Shown here: piece after piece, positions 1 through 10,138 of the stretch | How the letters are laid out: each line of letters opens with the position of its first letter | How positions within the stretch are numbered: the first letter of the stretch is position 1 | NCBI GenBank assembly: GCA_947471745.1 | Contig: CANJKZ010000978.1 | Location: 619,501 to 683,500, forward strand | Length of the DNA stretch: 64,000 nt | DNA from: Closterium sp. Naga37s-1 | Taxonomy: Eukaryota > Streptophyta > Zygnematophyceae > Desmidiales > Closteriaceae | Direction: 5' to 3' | Made by a program: the position numbers and the translations under genes | The notes under the pieces: model-generated | Told to the model about the DNA's origin: nothing | The model's input: the letters and a program-made list of their open reading frames with translations, nothing else | The model's database searches: none

Positions 1-1241
1 TTGAGATGCCAGACGTCTCTGGTGGCGGCGTCGATGAAAGTGATTACGTAGTTGTATGCTCCTTCTACGCTTTTGCAGGTGTACAGTATGTTGCTCTAGA
101 CCTTCTCCGGTGGTGTGTATGCTGGCGCGCTCGGGTTGTGGTGAGAGACGAACGGTTGATGGGGTAAGCCGGCTTCAGAGCAGGTAAAGCAGGTTCCGCG
201 GACTCGTTGAAGTTCTCTGCCGTTGAGTGGTTATCGAGCACTCCTGCTCTTATTGAGTTGTTCAGTGTCATGTTGCTGGGATGCCCTAACCTTTGATGCC
301 ATAATGATTCGTCGGCGCGATGTCCATGTGAACTTCTGTACCGATCGGAGTTGGAGTAAAAACTTGTGGTGATGTTGGTGCTTCTGTGAACTTCGCGTGG
401 GGCGGGAGTCAACTGTTTAGTGGGAGTCGGTGTGGTGTCGGTGATGGGAGTTGGTGTTGATAAAGAGCTGGCAATTGGTAATGGTGCTGTTGTTGTTGCT
501 TCTGCTTCTGTCGGTGTCGCTGCTGCTGCTGTTGTCTCTGCTGCTGCCGATGTTGATGCTGCTGCTGTTGTCTCTGCTGCTGTTGTCTGTTGAATCACTG
601 CTAACGCCCTTGTCCGTTCTGCTTCAGGTATGGTGTGAGAATACCAGAAACCTCCGGGGCTGAAGTCCAGGTCGAGATCTGGTGGGTGCGACCAGGTAGT
701 GAAATTGACGATCGCGTCGATGTCAGCTATTCCTTGATCTAGAACGAAATCAAGAACGAAGACGTTGTTCTTCAGGAACGCTTTGCCGATGTAAAGTCCT
801 CCCTTCCCGTTGTACAGCTTGAACTCCTGAGTGGTGTTGTCGGCTTCAAGGTGAATCCCTTTTGCCATGAGTTAGTTGGGTGACGTTGAGTAAGTTGTAG
901 CCCAGTCCTTCTGCAATCAAATTCTTTGACATCTGTAAAACGACGTTAGTCTCGCGCGACTGAAGTTGAACTACTCCTTGTCGTCGAGTGCGCAGGTTTT
1001 GGTTGTTGGCGACGGTGATCACGACTTCCCGGTTGAGGTGTTGTTCCCGTTGAACGAAGCGATTTGACGAACACATGTGTTGTCCGCAGAAGCTGTCCAA
1101 TAACCAAGTATCTTGACCGGACGGTTCGCTCTGTGCGATGGCTGCATACGTCGGGTTTGGTTCTAGCGATTCGCGACGAGTCGTGCTTTCGTCGAGCAGT
1201 TCTTCTGGTGAGTAGGTCGGTGGTGAACCAGTGATGCAGGA
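1..1241 (-). pseudogene. Copia-1 pol: protease, GAG-pre-integrase, start of integrase
   Basis: The frame entering from gag reads DTWLLDS at the protease active site, followed by FCGQHM where Copia proteases usually have a Gly-Ala pair, so the active site looks altered. YNLLNVTQL further on is the usual post-protease motif. The GAG-pre-integrase motif ESLWHQRLGHPS is clear near 270-310. Between them lies an Ala/Thr-rich tract coded by a GCT/GTT-type trinucleotide run (about 470-600). The CxxC part (CFTC) and YNYVITFIDAATRDVWHL of the integrase are in a different frame, so a frameshift lies near 200-215. A TAG at 96-98 breaks the last stretch. Confidence 0.82.
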
Positions 1242-1379
1242 TGTCAGAGGTCCAATGGTGATCCCCGATTGATCCTAGGGAAGAGTTCTTGGCTCGTTGT
1301 CCTGGGGGGTTATGGGCGCACTGACCCGCTACTTAACAAGCCCTTTTATCCCAATGGTCTAGTGGTTGGGATTCTGACA
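1242..1379 (+). repeat. TRIM left LTR
   Basis: 138 bp with inverted termini TGTCAGA and TCTGACA. Near its right end it contains TGGTCTAGTGG, which resembles a tRNA A box. Confidence 0.85.
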
Positions 1380-1391
1380 TGGTATCAGAGC
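1380..1391 (+). other. TRIM primer-binding site
   Basis: TGGTATCAGAGC directly abuts the left LTR. It is a 12-base complement of the 3' end of initiator tRNA-Met. Confidence 0.85.
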
Positions 1392-1448
1392 GAAGGTCTC
1401 GGGTTCGAATCCCAGTGTGTGCACTTCGGGCATCCCAGTGCGGGGAGG

Positions 1449-1586
1449 TGTCAGAGGTCCACTGGTGATCCCCGATTGATCCTAGGGAAGGGTTACAGGC
1501 TCGTTGTCCTGGGGGGTTAAGGGCGCACTGACCCGCTACTTAATAAGTCTTTTTATCCCAATGGTCTAGTGGTTGGGATTCTGACA
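1449..1586 (+). repeat. TRIM right LTR
   Basis: Same length as the left LTR with about nine substitutions, so the insertion is not recent. Preceded by a purine tract at 1,440-1,448. Confidence 0.85.
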
Positions 1587-2920
1587 CATGAGTCCATTCT
1601 TCTCATGCAGCTTATGATGTTTCTTGTTCCTCGTGCAAATTGTGACGTTGTCGTTGAAGGCGCCACCTGGTTGGAAGGATGTTGCTGTGTGGAAGTTACT
1701 TGACTTCTTGACGGTCGAAACTGACGTGGTGGTGGTGTCGATTGCTGCTGATTCGGGCAGTGAATACGGGAGTGGCCTGACGTTCGGCAGAGGTGACAAA
1801 ATGGCGGTACGTGTCTTCGTCCGTGATGCTCGTTTTGTTGGTTGTTGTTGTTGTAGCGCCGTTGAGTGTGAAAGGCGAACTCTGGTGCTGATGCCCTTTT
1901 CTTCTGACGTTCTTCGTGCATGTCCATATCTTGTTGCTCGGCGTGAATTTCGGCGCACAGATTTGCTTCGGAGATTCTTCTGTGGGCTCGGAGAATGGCT
2001 CGAGTGGAGTGCCACTGAGGACCGAGACCTTTGATAACGACAGTAACGAACGCTTCTTCGGATTTTGATCCGTCGCATCGAAGGAGTCTATCGCGCAGAT
2101 CGCGACAGCGACTGATATATACCATTCCCTTTTCGTCGGGTTGCATTTGGATCGTTGTTAATTGTGCCATGAGACGACTTTGATTAAGGGTGTCAGTTGT
2201 TTGATACAGGTTCTTCAGGTGGTTGTATGCGAGCTCGGTGGAGTTACCGTATCCGCGACAAGACCGGATGTTCTGCTGCTCGTTTGGCGTTATGTTTCGA
2301 AGGAGTATGGTGTACGCCATTAGTGATGTATACGTGTACTGCTATTTGTCGTACTGCGTCCCGTGCGTTGGATATGGCAGGGAACCGTCGAAGAAGCCAA
2401 GGATTTGAGTGCCTTCCATCATCAGCTCGAACTCAAAGGACCAGGTATAGAAATCCTTGTCGTCGAATGGTGTTGTTGTTTGGAGTTTCAGGATGTCTGC
2501 AAACTGTGACTGCAGTTGAAGTGCATCCAGAGTCTTTGTTTCTTGTCCAGTTGGGAGCTGATTCGGCATTGAGCTGACGGAGCCGCGTTGAGGCTCGTAC
2601 GGTGCGAAGGTAGGCTGCTGATTTCCACGCGCAAAAGATGAACCGTCAAGGCTCATGGGAGTGACTTCGTTGTTGTCGTCGCTGTTGTTTGACTGCGCAG
2701 GTGCTGCTTGTTGATGTTGCTCGTAGAACGACATGAAGGAGAATAACTTCTCCATTATGCTTGGTTCGAAGCCGGTTGCTTGATTAGCGGGAGTTTCAGT
2801 GGATTCAGCAGTTGGTCCTTGGGTTCTGCCTCTCTCTGTCTATAGTCCAGAGGTTGGCGGTGGAGTAGGAGTGTTGCCGGGAGATCCAGTATACGAGCTT
2901 CTTTCTTTCTGCGTAGCCAT
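1587..2920 (-). pseudogene. Copia-1 gag
   Basis: ATG at 2,918-2,920 (MATQKERSS) opens a frame running left to the TRIM. It contains the N-terminal gag motif PFDDKDFYTWSFEFELM, then the UBN2-type region with LKNLYQTTDTLNQSRLMAQL, and a CCHC zinc knuckle, CHLCRTSGHSRIHC, for RNA binding. The frame is broken by TAG at 2,840-2,842 and TAG at 2,340-2,342; the sequence after each stop stays in the same frame and still looks like gag, so these are simple nonsense changes. The frame resumes beyond the TRIM at 1,236. Confidence 0.85.
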
Positions 2921-2969
2921 GCCTTCTGTTGTTGTAGGAGCTTGAACAGAGTTGTCTTTTGTCTTGCTA

Positions 2970-2981
2970 GCTCTCATACCA
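2970..2981 (-). other. Copia-1 primer-binding site
   Basis: The minus strand reads TGGTATGAGAGC, one base off the initiator tRNA-Met complement, directly after the LTR end CCCAACA. Confidence 0.75.
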
Positions 2982-3142
2982 TGTTGGGCTGAGAAAAGCC
3001 CTTAGGATCGTTTTCAAGACTAAAGTCTCAGAGTAGTGATGTAAGAGCGGTAGCGTAATAGTGAACTAATTGAACCACCTTGCACTGGTATGTGAGAACA
3101 AGATAATTTGATTATAGCAAAGAGATACAAAGCTTTATATGA

Positions 3143-5443
3143 GGGTGCATTCCTGGTTCGTGGCAGGGCCACTGTTCATGCTACTGTTGGTGGCAAGCGT
3201 GGTGTGCGCTTGCCACCAACTTTCGTTCCGAATCGCGCGCGCCTCGAAGTTGGTGGCAGCTCAAAAACATTGTGCGACAGATACACGCGAAACCACTGAA
3301 CCAATCACAACAACACAAACACAGTGCACAAATCGGTCAACCGGCTGCATGCCAAGTCACAGCGCATCAACCAACCAGCCATTGCAAGCAATCGAAACTT
3401 GTAAACAAGCTGCGCGGTTTGACATGTTAACAACTGGCTCCTGAAACCAAAGACGATAAACTGTAAACTGTGCTGACCAGTACAGCTCGCGATGTGGTAA
3501 TGGCCGCACCGCAACAACTTCCCAGGCATGCGTCGTTGCAGGCACGGTTATAGAGCACTGGGAGCAGCACCACACAACCACACCTGGTAAAGGATCCAGC
3601 CATGCCGCAAAGGCTGGGTCTTCTCCTTGTGATAGCCCTCGCTGTCTTGTTTGATTTCTATAGACAGCACTTCCACCTCCTGGCCGCTAGCGCGGCTGTG
3701 TAGTGGATCACCATGCAGGGCGTCGCTGCAGACTCCGACTCCGAGCTTCGCGCAAAGCGGGAGCGCCTCCAGCGTGCACGTAAAGCGCGCTGTGCCCGCC
3801 GTATCTCGCAAGGCAAGCTTCACTTGTTGGAAGTGAAGGTTGTATGTATCTTGTTGCTGCATTGACATGCCCGTACTGTGCAAAATATACACCTCTGCGA
3901 CTATCGCCCTAAGGCGGAAACACAACACCTCCACATGGGATGGACATATACCACTAACAAACATTTGCACATACCACAAGGGATGCTTTGAATCAAATGG
4001 ACATACCGCGTGTGCCTTGTAAGATCTTTCAGACACACTCTCGTATATTACCAATGGGGCTTGATGACCAGCTGTTACCATCAATGGCGACCGCGCGACG
4101 AGGTGCACGTTGCAGACCACGGGTCACTGGGGTTGTGGTACCTCCCTCGGGCATATCGGCGTCAAGCTGGAGCAGGGCTTGCGGGTCAACGTGGGTTTCA
4201 CCAGCTCCTCCGCCTTCGACCACGTGAGGCTTGACATTTGCAGGGATGCGTTTGAGCAGGTATATGTACTCAAACCAGGGCTTCTTTCTCTTCGGTTTCC
4301 GCCTGCTTGTCCCGTTGTTGCGCAGCGTGTCACGGTACTCCGCCTCCATGCGTTTCCAAGCGTGCTGCATGGCAGTGCTGTTGCGCGTCCACTTGGTGCC
4401 GCTCTTTTTCATGTGCGCGCGCAACTTCTTCCAATACTGGTTGCCCTGCTTACCCCGCATCTGCTTCAGATCTTCCCGCATGTACCATTTCGCCGCGGCC
4501 AATGCCGTTAGCTCTTCGTCGGTCCACTGGCGCTTAGTCTTGGAGCTGCGCTTCCTCTTGCCATTACTAGGTCCGGCCTCCGAGGCATTCGGCTCCGACG
4601 CCGACTCGTCTTCGTCGCTTCCAGAAGCGGCTTTTGAGTTGTCGCTGTCGCTATCGCTGCCGCTGGATGACACAATCTCTTCCAGCTCGTCGGACGAGAT
4701 GTCAGTGTCCCCTCCGTCCGAGCTGTCAGCGCCGTCAGCCCGCGCTGAGCTTGGTCCAGGACCGTCGCGCCGAGGAGCGTGTTCGTGCTTGATTTTCCCT
4801 CGGTTTCTACCACGCTCTTGCTCTTCTTTCATCCACTGAATGTATGGTGGATCCTCCCAGGGCTTGTCATCATCGGCCTTTTCCTTCCCCTTTCTGCTCG
4901 GTTTCTGTTTCTTTGGTGGCATGGTGTGAGATCGCTATGGGTCAGGCCCTCAGATTGGTTTTGGGCTAGTCTGAAAATTCAGAGTTGGTACATGACTTAA
5001 CTCTGAAAATCAGAGTTTTTCCTGCATAAATACTACTGCACACTAGAAAGAATCGCATTTTTCCTAGTTTTTCTAAAAAAAAGGCTGAATTTTCCTAGTG
5101 TGATGCATCAGGCCGATGAAGGGGATGGTGCTCAACCAGATCTGAACTGGCTGCGCGGGAGATGGATTTCCAATTTCGTGGGTTTGGCGCCGGGAATTTT
5201 ACCGGCCAAGTCAACCCTCGCTCTTGTACGTGCAACCCAGGTGGCGGTGTACAAATCGTATTTCATGGCGGGCGATGTGGTGTTGGGAGTAGGGCCACTG
5301 TGCCAAAATTTTCGCGCTGCCAATCAGCGTGCATCTGGATGGCGGGTGTATTCTGCCATCAACCTGGTGTGGTATGAGTACGTGGCAGGCGCTAAACACG
5401 GCTGCCATCTACAGTGGCCCTGCCACGAACCAGGAATGCACCC
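3143..5443 (-). mobile_element. PIF/Harbinger-type DNA transposon with a Myb-like gene but no visible transposase
   Basis: Perfect 33-bp terminal inverted repeats (3,143-3,175 and 5,411-5,443) start GGGTGCATTCC. They are flanked by TGA at 3,140-3,142 and 5,444-5,446, a 3-bp target duplication as in PIF/Harbinger. A hairpin with a stem of about 14 bp lies at 3,190-3,222. The only recognisable gene is a Myb/SANT-like protein, the usual second protein of this superfamily. I find no DDE transposase, so this copy is probably non-autonomous. A smaller inverted pair (CACACTAG near 5,040, CTAGTGTG near 5,096) lies inside the right arm. Confidence 0.85.
4029..4922 (-). CDS. Myb/SANT-like (trihelix-type) DNA-binding protein of the Harbinger element
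   Basis: ATG at 4,920-4,922 in a good context (CACCATGCC) opens 297 codons. The N-terminal 50 residues are Lys/Arg-rich (MPPKKQKPSRKGKEK). Residues about 65-125 are an acidic Ser/Asp stretch. Residues about 135-235 form a Myb/SANT-like domain: RQWTDEELTALAAAKWYM, then YWKKLRAHM, AWKRMEAEYRDT and KKPWFEYIYLLK. In PIF/Harbinger elements such a protein binds the termini and helps the transposase enter the nucleus; that role is inferred from the family. A possible splice donor (GATGGTAACA) near codon 280 suggests that the last 16 residues may be intron read-through. The coding sequence is GC-rich and uninterrupted, so it may still be expressed. Confidence 0.8.
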   Translation of the reverse strand: MPPKKQKPSRKGKEKADDDKPWEDPPYIQWMKEEQERGRNRGKIKHEHAPRRDGPGPSSARADGADSSDGGDTDISSDELEEIVSSSGSDSDSDNSKAASGSDEDESASEPNASEAGPSNGKRKRSSKTKRQWTDEELTALAAAKWYMREDLKQMRGKQGNQYWKKLRAHMKKSGTKWTRNSTAMQHAWKRMEAEYRDTLRNNGTSRRKPKRKKPWFEYIYLLKRIPANVKPHVVEGGGAGETHVDPQALLQLDADMPEGGTTTPVTRGLQRAPRRAVAIDGNSWSSSPIGNIRECV

Positions 5444-5724
5444 TGATTACAAAGGAATTTGAAAGGTTTCACTAACTGTAACTGCTGTTGCGGTTCGATA
5501 CAGCGACGACTCGGGTAACTGCTTTAAAGTGAGTCAGTTATGTGTCCTTGCTGTCGCGCTGCTTTTCGGCGAGTCAAGGTCGCTGACCTTCGACCTTCAC
5601 TCAACCTCTTGTTGTTGTCTTTCTGTCAACCGCTTTGGTTGACTCGCTGTTGCTTCCCTTCAGTTCGCTTCGCTTTTGTTGTAGTGCTCGACACACGAGA
5701 AGCGCGAACTATATGTTTCCAACA

Positions 5725-7967
5725 CGGCTTAGCTCTGGGCGCAGTCGTGGCTGCACGCGTTTACGAGAGAACGCGAGGACATCGGCTCCTAGGTGCTAAG
5801 GGGCGTGAGTCCATTCGAATGCAAAAAAAAAAAAATCAAAAGTTGATTTCTCTGGGTGCGAAGATGCCCGGTCCAAAAAGTAAGTGGCTACAAATACCAA
5901 GTGTTACGGGTGCAATTGAACGAGATAGCGAGGATCGCACTAGGTGTCAAACGACTACAAAGTATGAGCGAAGGCATGAGCGAATACTTATACGCGAAAA
6001 ATGCAAACAGTAACGCGGTGCGTACGAGTTAGCTAGTGCTATGCTGGCATCGAGATTCGGGCTAGTCTCGAAGCGTAGGCCGACTCGGCCAGGCCAGTGG
6101 TGCATTGTTTTGTAAAACAGTGCGCACGAAGTTGGCGAAGCCCTGTGAGCATTAACAGGCGAACAATGGCTGATGCTGTACGCGATGTTTAAGAATGCGA
6201 TAAGGAATGCCGAAAGATTCCTTACAATGGATACTCTAAAAAAAAATTCCGTAAGAATCTTTTAAACTGCTTCACAAACACATTTGTCTTAGCTAGTATG
6301 TGCTACCGCTTATCAACTAGTCAGCAGTTTGCTCCCAAGTCTTCAGGAAAGCTGTGGAGTTCCAAGGCTGGCGTGTAAACGCAATCAACAACTCCTACGT
6401 GTTAACGCAATCAACAACGTGTAGGTCGAATGGCCTGGAGAAGGCAGCACACGTGTCCGATTAATTACTGGGTGTAGTTGCTCGTTCCATGTCATGTGCA
6501 GAACCCTCGGACGCACGCTGCACAAAATGTGGTGGGACAATGATTATTTAGGCAAATGTGCGGATGGAATTCAAGGCGCTCGAATGCAGTGCTGCTCCCT
6601 GGAACTTATGATGGAGCAAAAGCCGGGAGCAGTCGCTGCTACGTGGCTTCTCCCAATCCGATGGGGAATGTTGTTCAATTTAGCCAGTTTTTTTATTCTG
6701 CTTTCATCGAATGAGCGGCCCTGAAGCTGCCCGTGCGTTTCGATTTAGGTCCAAAGGGGCTGTCGAGGGGGCCAACACGTGCAAACAGTTGAGTTGTCAT
6801 TATGATAGACCATCTTGGTCAAAAAGCTATTTATTTATCTAGAATAGCTTGGGCAGAAACTACAGTTTTTTTTCTTGCGCTACCGCACTACTGGATAATT
6901 GAAACTACGACCCAGCATCTGGCTGCTTACGTAAGATATTCTGAAGAGCACAAATCTACATCAGGCTGCTTACTTAAGATCCTCATGAATGGACTGAAGC
7001 CGCGCATTTTGTGTGAAACGCAAGGGTTTTCAGCCCGAACCGGTGCGTACAAGAAATGAGCGACTCCCTTGTGGAAATAAATACAGGCTGTTCTCCTTAC
7101 GGTCAGTGTAGGTAGTGAGAGCATACACTGACAAAATACAGAACTATCTGGGTGTCGAGCCCGTCACAGGGGGAGTGAGGGAATCACGTGTTGACAGTTA
7201 ATCAATACCAACAAGCATGCGGAAATACTGTACCCAACGAACTGAAATGACTGGATGGGAATGGAGGGAAAGTCAACCGAGGCAGTTGGCTAGGACACGA
7301 TAGGCTGCAGGAAGAATCTCGCTTGACGTTCAGCAAGAGGGGATTCCGGCGACGGACGGTCGACGTGAAAGCGCTTGGATTCGCACCATGCTCACGAGAT
7401 CACCTGACTGGTTCACCGAAGGCAGCGGGGGAGTGGGGGCGAGGAAAACCTCTGGACATCCGACGCGGAAATCTTTCTCGGCGAGCTCCACGCGAGATCT
7501 GAGGCAACAACAACCCCATGTCCACAATCTTCCCACACCTCCTTCTTCCCCCCCTTCCTCCCTCACTTGGTCCCCCCCAACCCAATTCGCCCGCCCCCAC
7601 CACCATATTTGCTCCGTCCTCCTCTCTACCTTCCAGCAGATCCCTAATCTCCCGTTCATTCCCTTCCCCTTCCCCCATTCCTAACTTCCATTTATGGTTT
7701 GCTGCTGTCAATTGCTGATTGTTTTGACCCGACTGATCGGAATTTACCACTTACAACGATTTCCCCTGCAATGAGATTCCAGTTGGGTGTCCTTTGCGTT
7801 GTTATAGACTTATCCTGAAGCCCGTAGTTCAAACGTAGACAGACGTCCGCAACTTCCACGAACTAATATTTAGAGTGGAATAACCGCATTAGGAAGAAAG
7901 TAACCCGCTACGAGTGCGGACCCGCTACATTAGGGCCCGCTAAAGGTGGTCAGGTGTGTTAACAATC
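5725..7967. other. No recognisable gene; upstream region of the 7,968 gene
   Basis: Only short frames without recognisable domains. There is an A-run near 5,822 and a pyrimidine-rich stretch at about 7,510-7,680. The last part (about 7,700-7,967) is likely promoter and 5' leader of the downstream gene; I saw no convincing TATA box. Confidence 0.5.
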
Positions 7968-9695
7968 ATGGATTCGACGTTCCAAGCTCCCTCATTACTC
8001 CATCCAGCCAGACCCGCCAGCGATAGCCGTAATCTCGAACCCGCACATACTAGCGCACAACAAGCAATATCCGGCGCACAGTCCGCATTCTCTGAATTCT
8101 CAACATCTGCCGCATGTCCCGACATTTCACGCTCCAGCACTAATTCCGACGCGAATTCCGCCGCCATGCCAGCACTAGACCGCCGGCCAAGTTGCAGCCG
8201 TGTACTCGCTGACGTGGAAATGGCGGCGCTGGAGGGCAAACTGGCTCTTCTCGAGTCGCAGCGGCAGCTCAGCGCCGTCAAGTGTCGCATCTTCGTCGAC
8301 AAGATGGAATCAACAATGCAGTGTGCCGAGGAGTCCACTATCGAGAAATACGCAGCGTATACTAAGAAGGACACCGATTTGAGCTTTGAGGTGCCAGCAT
8401 ACGAACCCTATAGTAAGAGGGACAACGGTTTGGCACGGACGCTATCATCATCAGGCGCGAAGCAGCGCGCTTCGTACGAAAGATTGCGCGCACCGACCAC
8501 GGACGGGAGTGCAGCTCGCAGCAGAAACAGCAGCAGCGGCGGCGGCGGCGGCGGCGGTAGCAGTGGTGACGGGCGGAGGGCGTACGAGCCTTTCGCGCCG
8601 CCGAGAGTCGACGGCGCGTATCGCCGGAGGTCCATCGACGTGCCGTCGGTGTCATCAGCATCGGCGCGCTGCGCGTCGTGGCGGGAAGATAAGATCTTCT
8701 ACACCCCCAGTGCCAGCGGCATCGGCAGCCCTGCGCGCCACCTTTCCCGCCGCCGCAGCGGCTCCTTCCGCGCGCCTGTTGCCCCCCGCGGGACTCCGGA
8801 CGCCGCCTGCGCCGAGGCGCTGTCCCGCGATGTGTTTCAGTACGATCTGCCTCGTGGCGGCGGCGAGGCTCGGCGCGCAGCAACTGCGGGGCGGCGATCG
8901 TTTCACACTACTCGGGAGCAGCGATACGGGCAGGGGGTCGAGGATCGCTGCGCCGCCGCAGAGCGCGCCGAGCTGAGCGGGGCTCATTGGCCTGCCAGTC
9001 AACTCAGCCAGCGGAGTCAACTCAGTCATTCGAGTCAACCGAATTTGCGAAGTCAAGCGAGTCTTCGAAGTCGACGGCTGTCGCAGAGAGATCTCGCTTC
9101 TGCGTCCAACGAATTCGACTGGCTCGCAGATCCGTCGCTGCCGTCGCGTGCGTCCACCGAACCGCCATCCAACGGCTGCGCTCGCTCCACGTCATCATCG
9201 TCGTTCATCGTACCGTCCGTCTTCTCGTCCTCCAACTCTATCGCCTCCACCTCCCCTTTCTGCGACTCATCCTTGGAAACAGGCTCCTCCCGCTCGTCCT
9301 CCCCCGCTTCCGCCTCGTCCGCCTCCCCCTCCAGCCCCGAAGCTTCCGCTCGCCTCCGCTCACCCTGGACTAATGCCGCGGGTCCCTTCCACCAACTTGC
9401 GCCCGTTTCCGCTGCATCCGCGCCTTGTAAACCTCCGTTTTCCGCTGCTAGCGCGCACACTGTGCCAACCGCCCCGCAGTCCACACGTGAGCCAACCCAA
9501 AATGGCCCGAGTGATAAAGAAGAAACCAGCAAGTCGCGGAGAGGCTCCTGGCGCCGGCGCGCGCAGCCGAAAGCGGAGGAGCGCGCGGAGAAAGGAGTCG
9601 AGGCGCAGGGCAAGCCCTCCGCGCCCCGCGACAGACGACGAATGAGCCTGGGAGGGTTCGCAAGCAGCCTGTTGGGAGACTTGCGGTACAAGTAA
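7968..9695 (+). CDS. Ser/Arg-rich, mostly disordered protein of unknown function
   Basis: ATG at 7,968 (CAATCATGG) opens 575 codons ending TAA, with AATAAA 25 bases downstream. I recognise no family. Residues about 65-125 are the only probably folded part, a helical Glu/Lys/Ala segment (MAALEGKLALLESQRQL) followed by a conserved-looking Tyr motif, AYEPYSKRD, echoed later as AYEPFAPP. Then come a poly-Gly run (about 190), Arg/Ser-rich patches, a Ser-Gln-Leu repeat zone (QLSQRSQLSHSSQ, about 350-375), a long Ser/Ala/Pro stretch, and a basic C-terminus ending GGFASSLLGDLRYK. A long unbroken frame, poly(A) signal and non-repetitive composition support a real gene. The alternating basic/Ser-rich make-up could suit a phosphorylated scaffold or cytoskeleton-binding protein, but that is a guess. 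Confidence 0.7.
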   Translation: MDSTFQAPSLLHPARPASDSRNLEPAHTSAQQAISGAQSAFSEFSTSAACPDISRSSTNSDANSAAMPALDRRPSCSRVLADVEMAALEGKLALLESQRQLSAVKCRIFVDKMESTMQCAEESTIEKYAAYTKKDTDLSFEVPAYEPYSKRDNGLARTLSSSGAKQRASYERLRAPTTDGSAARSRNSSSGGGGGGGSSGDGRRAYEPFAPPRVDGAYRRRSIDVPSVSSASARCASWREDKIFYTPSASGIGSPARHLSRRRSGSFRAPVAPRGTPDAACAEALSRDVFQYDLPRGGGEARRAATAGRRSFHTTREQRYGQGVEDRCAAAERAELSGAHWPASQLSQRSQLSHSSQPNLRSQASLRSRRLSQRDLASASNEFDWLADPSLPSRASTEPPSNGCARSTSSSSFIVPSVFSSSNSIASTSPFCDSSLETGSSRSSSPASASSASPSSPEASARLRSPWTNAAGPFHQLAPVSAASAPCKPPFSAASAHTVPTAPQSTREPTQNGPSDKEETSKSRRGSWRRRAQPKAEERAEKGVEAQGKPSAPRDRRRMSLGGFASSLLGDLRYK

Positions 9696-9719
9696 TGTTG
9701 TAATCGTGCGTTATGTTCC

Positions 9720-9725
9720 AATAAA
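9720..9725 (+). promoter_or_regulatory. Poly(A) signal of the 7,968-9,695 gene
   Basis: AATAAA, 25 bases after the stop codon. Confidence 0.6.
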
Positions 9726-10138
9726 ACGAAGCATCTTGAAGATGCATCACAAGATCCCCCCCGCACACTACATTGGTTTTCATAACAGCGAGGCCTCCTG
9801 CTGGGTAGTCACATCACACTGGTTCACATTGCATAGAGGGTACATACGGTACTACCATGCCTTGAAAATAATACCGTATCTAACACTGCTCCACCAATAT
9901 CCATTGGAATTAGGAAATGAAGTGGTACAAGAACATACCCCAATGTATGCCACCAATTTGGCAGCTCAGTACGAGACTGAATTGACCACATGCCATAGCT
10001 AATAAAATTCCAGATGAACTAAGAAGAACTAGCATTGCTCCACAGCGGACACCAGATTAATTGTAACTAGACATCCTACCACACCACACCATCTAGTTAG
10101 GGTTTCTACAACTGGGCATGAAATATGTTGCATTTTAC
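9726..10138. other. Gap between convergent gene ends
   Basis: No gene seen. It holds the 3' flanks of the plus-strand Ser/Arg-rich gene and the minus-strand phytocyanin gene. Confidence 0.5.

Larger units (their letters stand above)
1242..1586 (+). mobile_element. Ultra-short TRIM (terminal-repeat retrotransposon in miniature)
   Basis: Two 138-bp direct repeats (1,242-1,379 and 1,449-1,586, about nine mismatches) start TGTCAGA and end TCTGACA. The 69-bp interior opens with TGGTATCAGAGC, complementary to the 3' end of plant initiator tRNA-Met, and closes with a purine-rich GCGGGGAGG. Flanks are CAGGA (1,237-1,241) and CATGA (1,587-1,591), a 5-bp target duplication with one mismatch. Removing the element and one flank restores the Copia-1 reading frame (MDS then CITGSPP). 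It has no coding capacity and must have used another element's enzymes. The interior also carries GGGTTCGAATCCC, like a tRNA B box. Confidence 0.88.
1..5724 (-). mobile_element. Copia-1: Ty1/Copia LTR retrotransposon, 5' part, decayed and twice interrupted
   Basis: Reading right to left on the minus strand the order is LTR (2,982-5,724, split by a Harbinger element), primer site (2,970-2,981), gag (2,920 down to 1,587), a TRIM insertion, then protease, GAG-pre-integrase and the first residues of the integrase core at the window edge. This protease-integrase-first order defines Ty1/Copia. Reverse transcriptase, RNase H and the 3' LTR lie outside the window. Two TAG codons in gag, a frameshift near position 200-215 and a TAG at 96-98 make this copy non-autonomous. 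Confidence 0.88.
2982..5724 (-). repeat. Copia-1 5' LTR, split by the Harbinger element
   Basis: The plus-strand left end is TGTTGG next to the primer site and the right end is CCAACA at 5,724, giving matching inverted termini. Subtracting the 2,301-bp insertion and its 3-bp target copy leaves an LTR of about 439 bp. The partner LTR is outside the window, so the outer boundary rests on the terminal motif alone. Confidence 0.65.

Noticed and set aside
1355-1430. Possible tRNA gene (A-box and B-box-like words)
   Set aside because: No acceptor stem or anticodon arm; the words lie in a TRIM LTR end and its primer-site region.
4231-4839. Plus-strand frame of 202 codons
   Set aside because: Antisense to the Myb-like gene, composition explained by its Ser/Glu codons.
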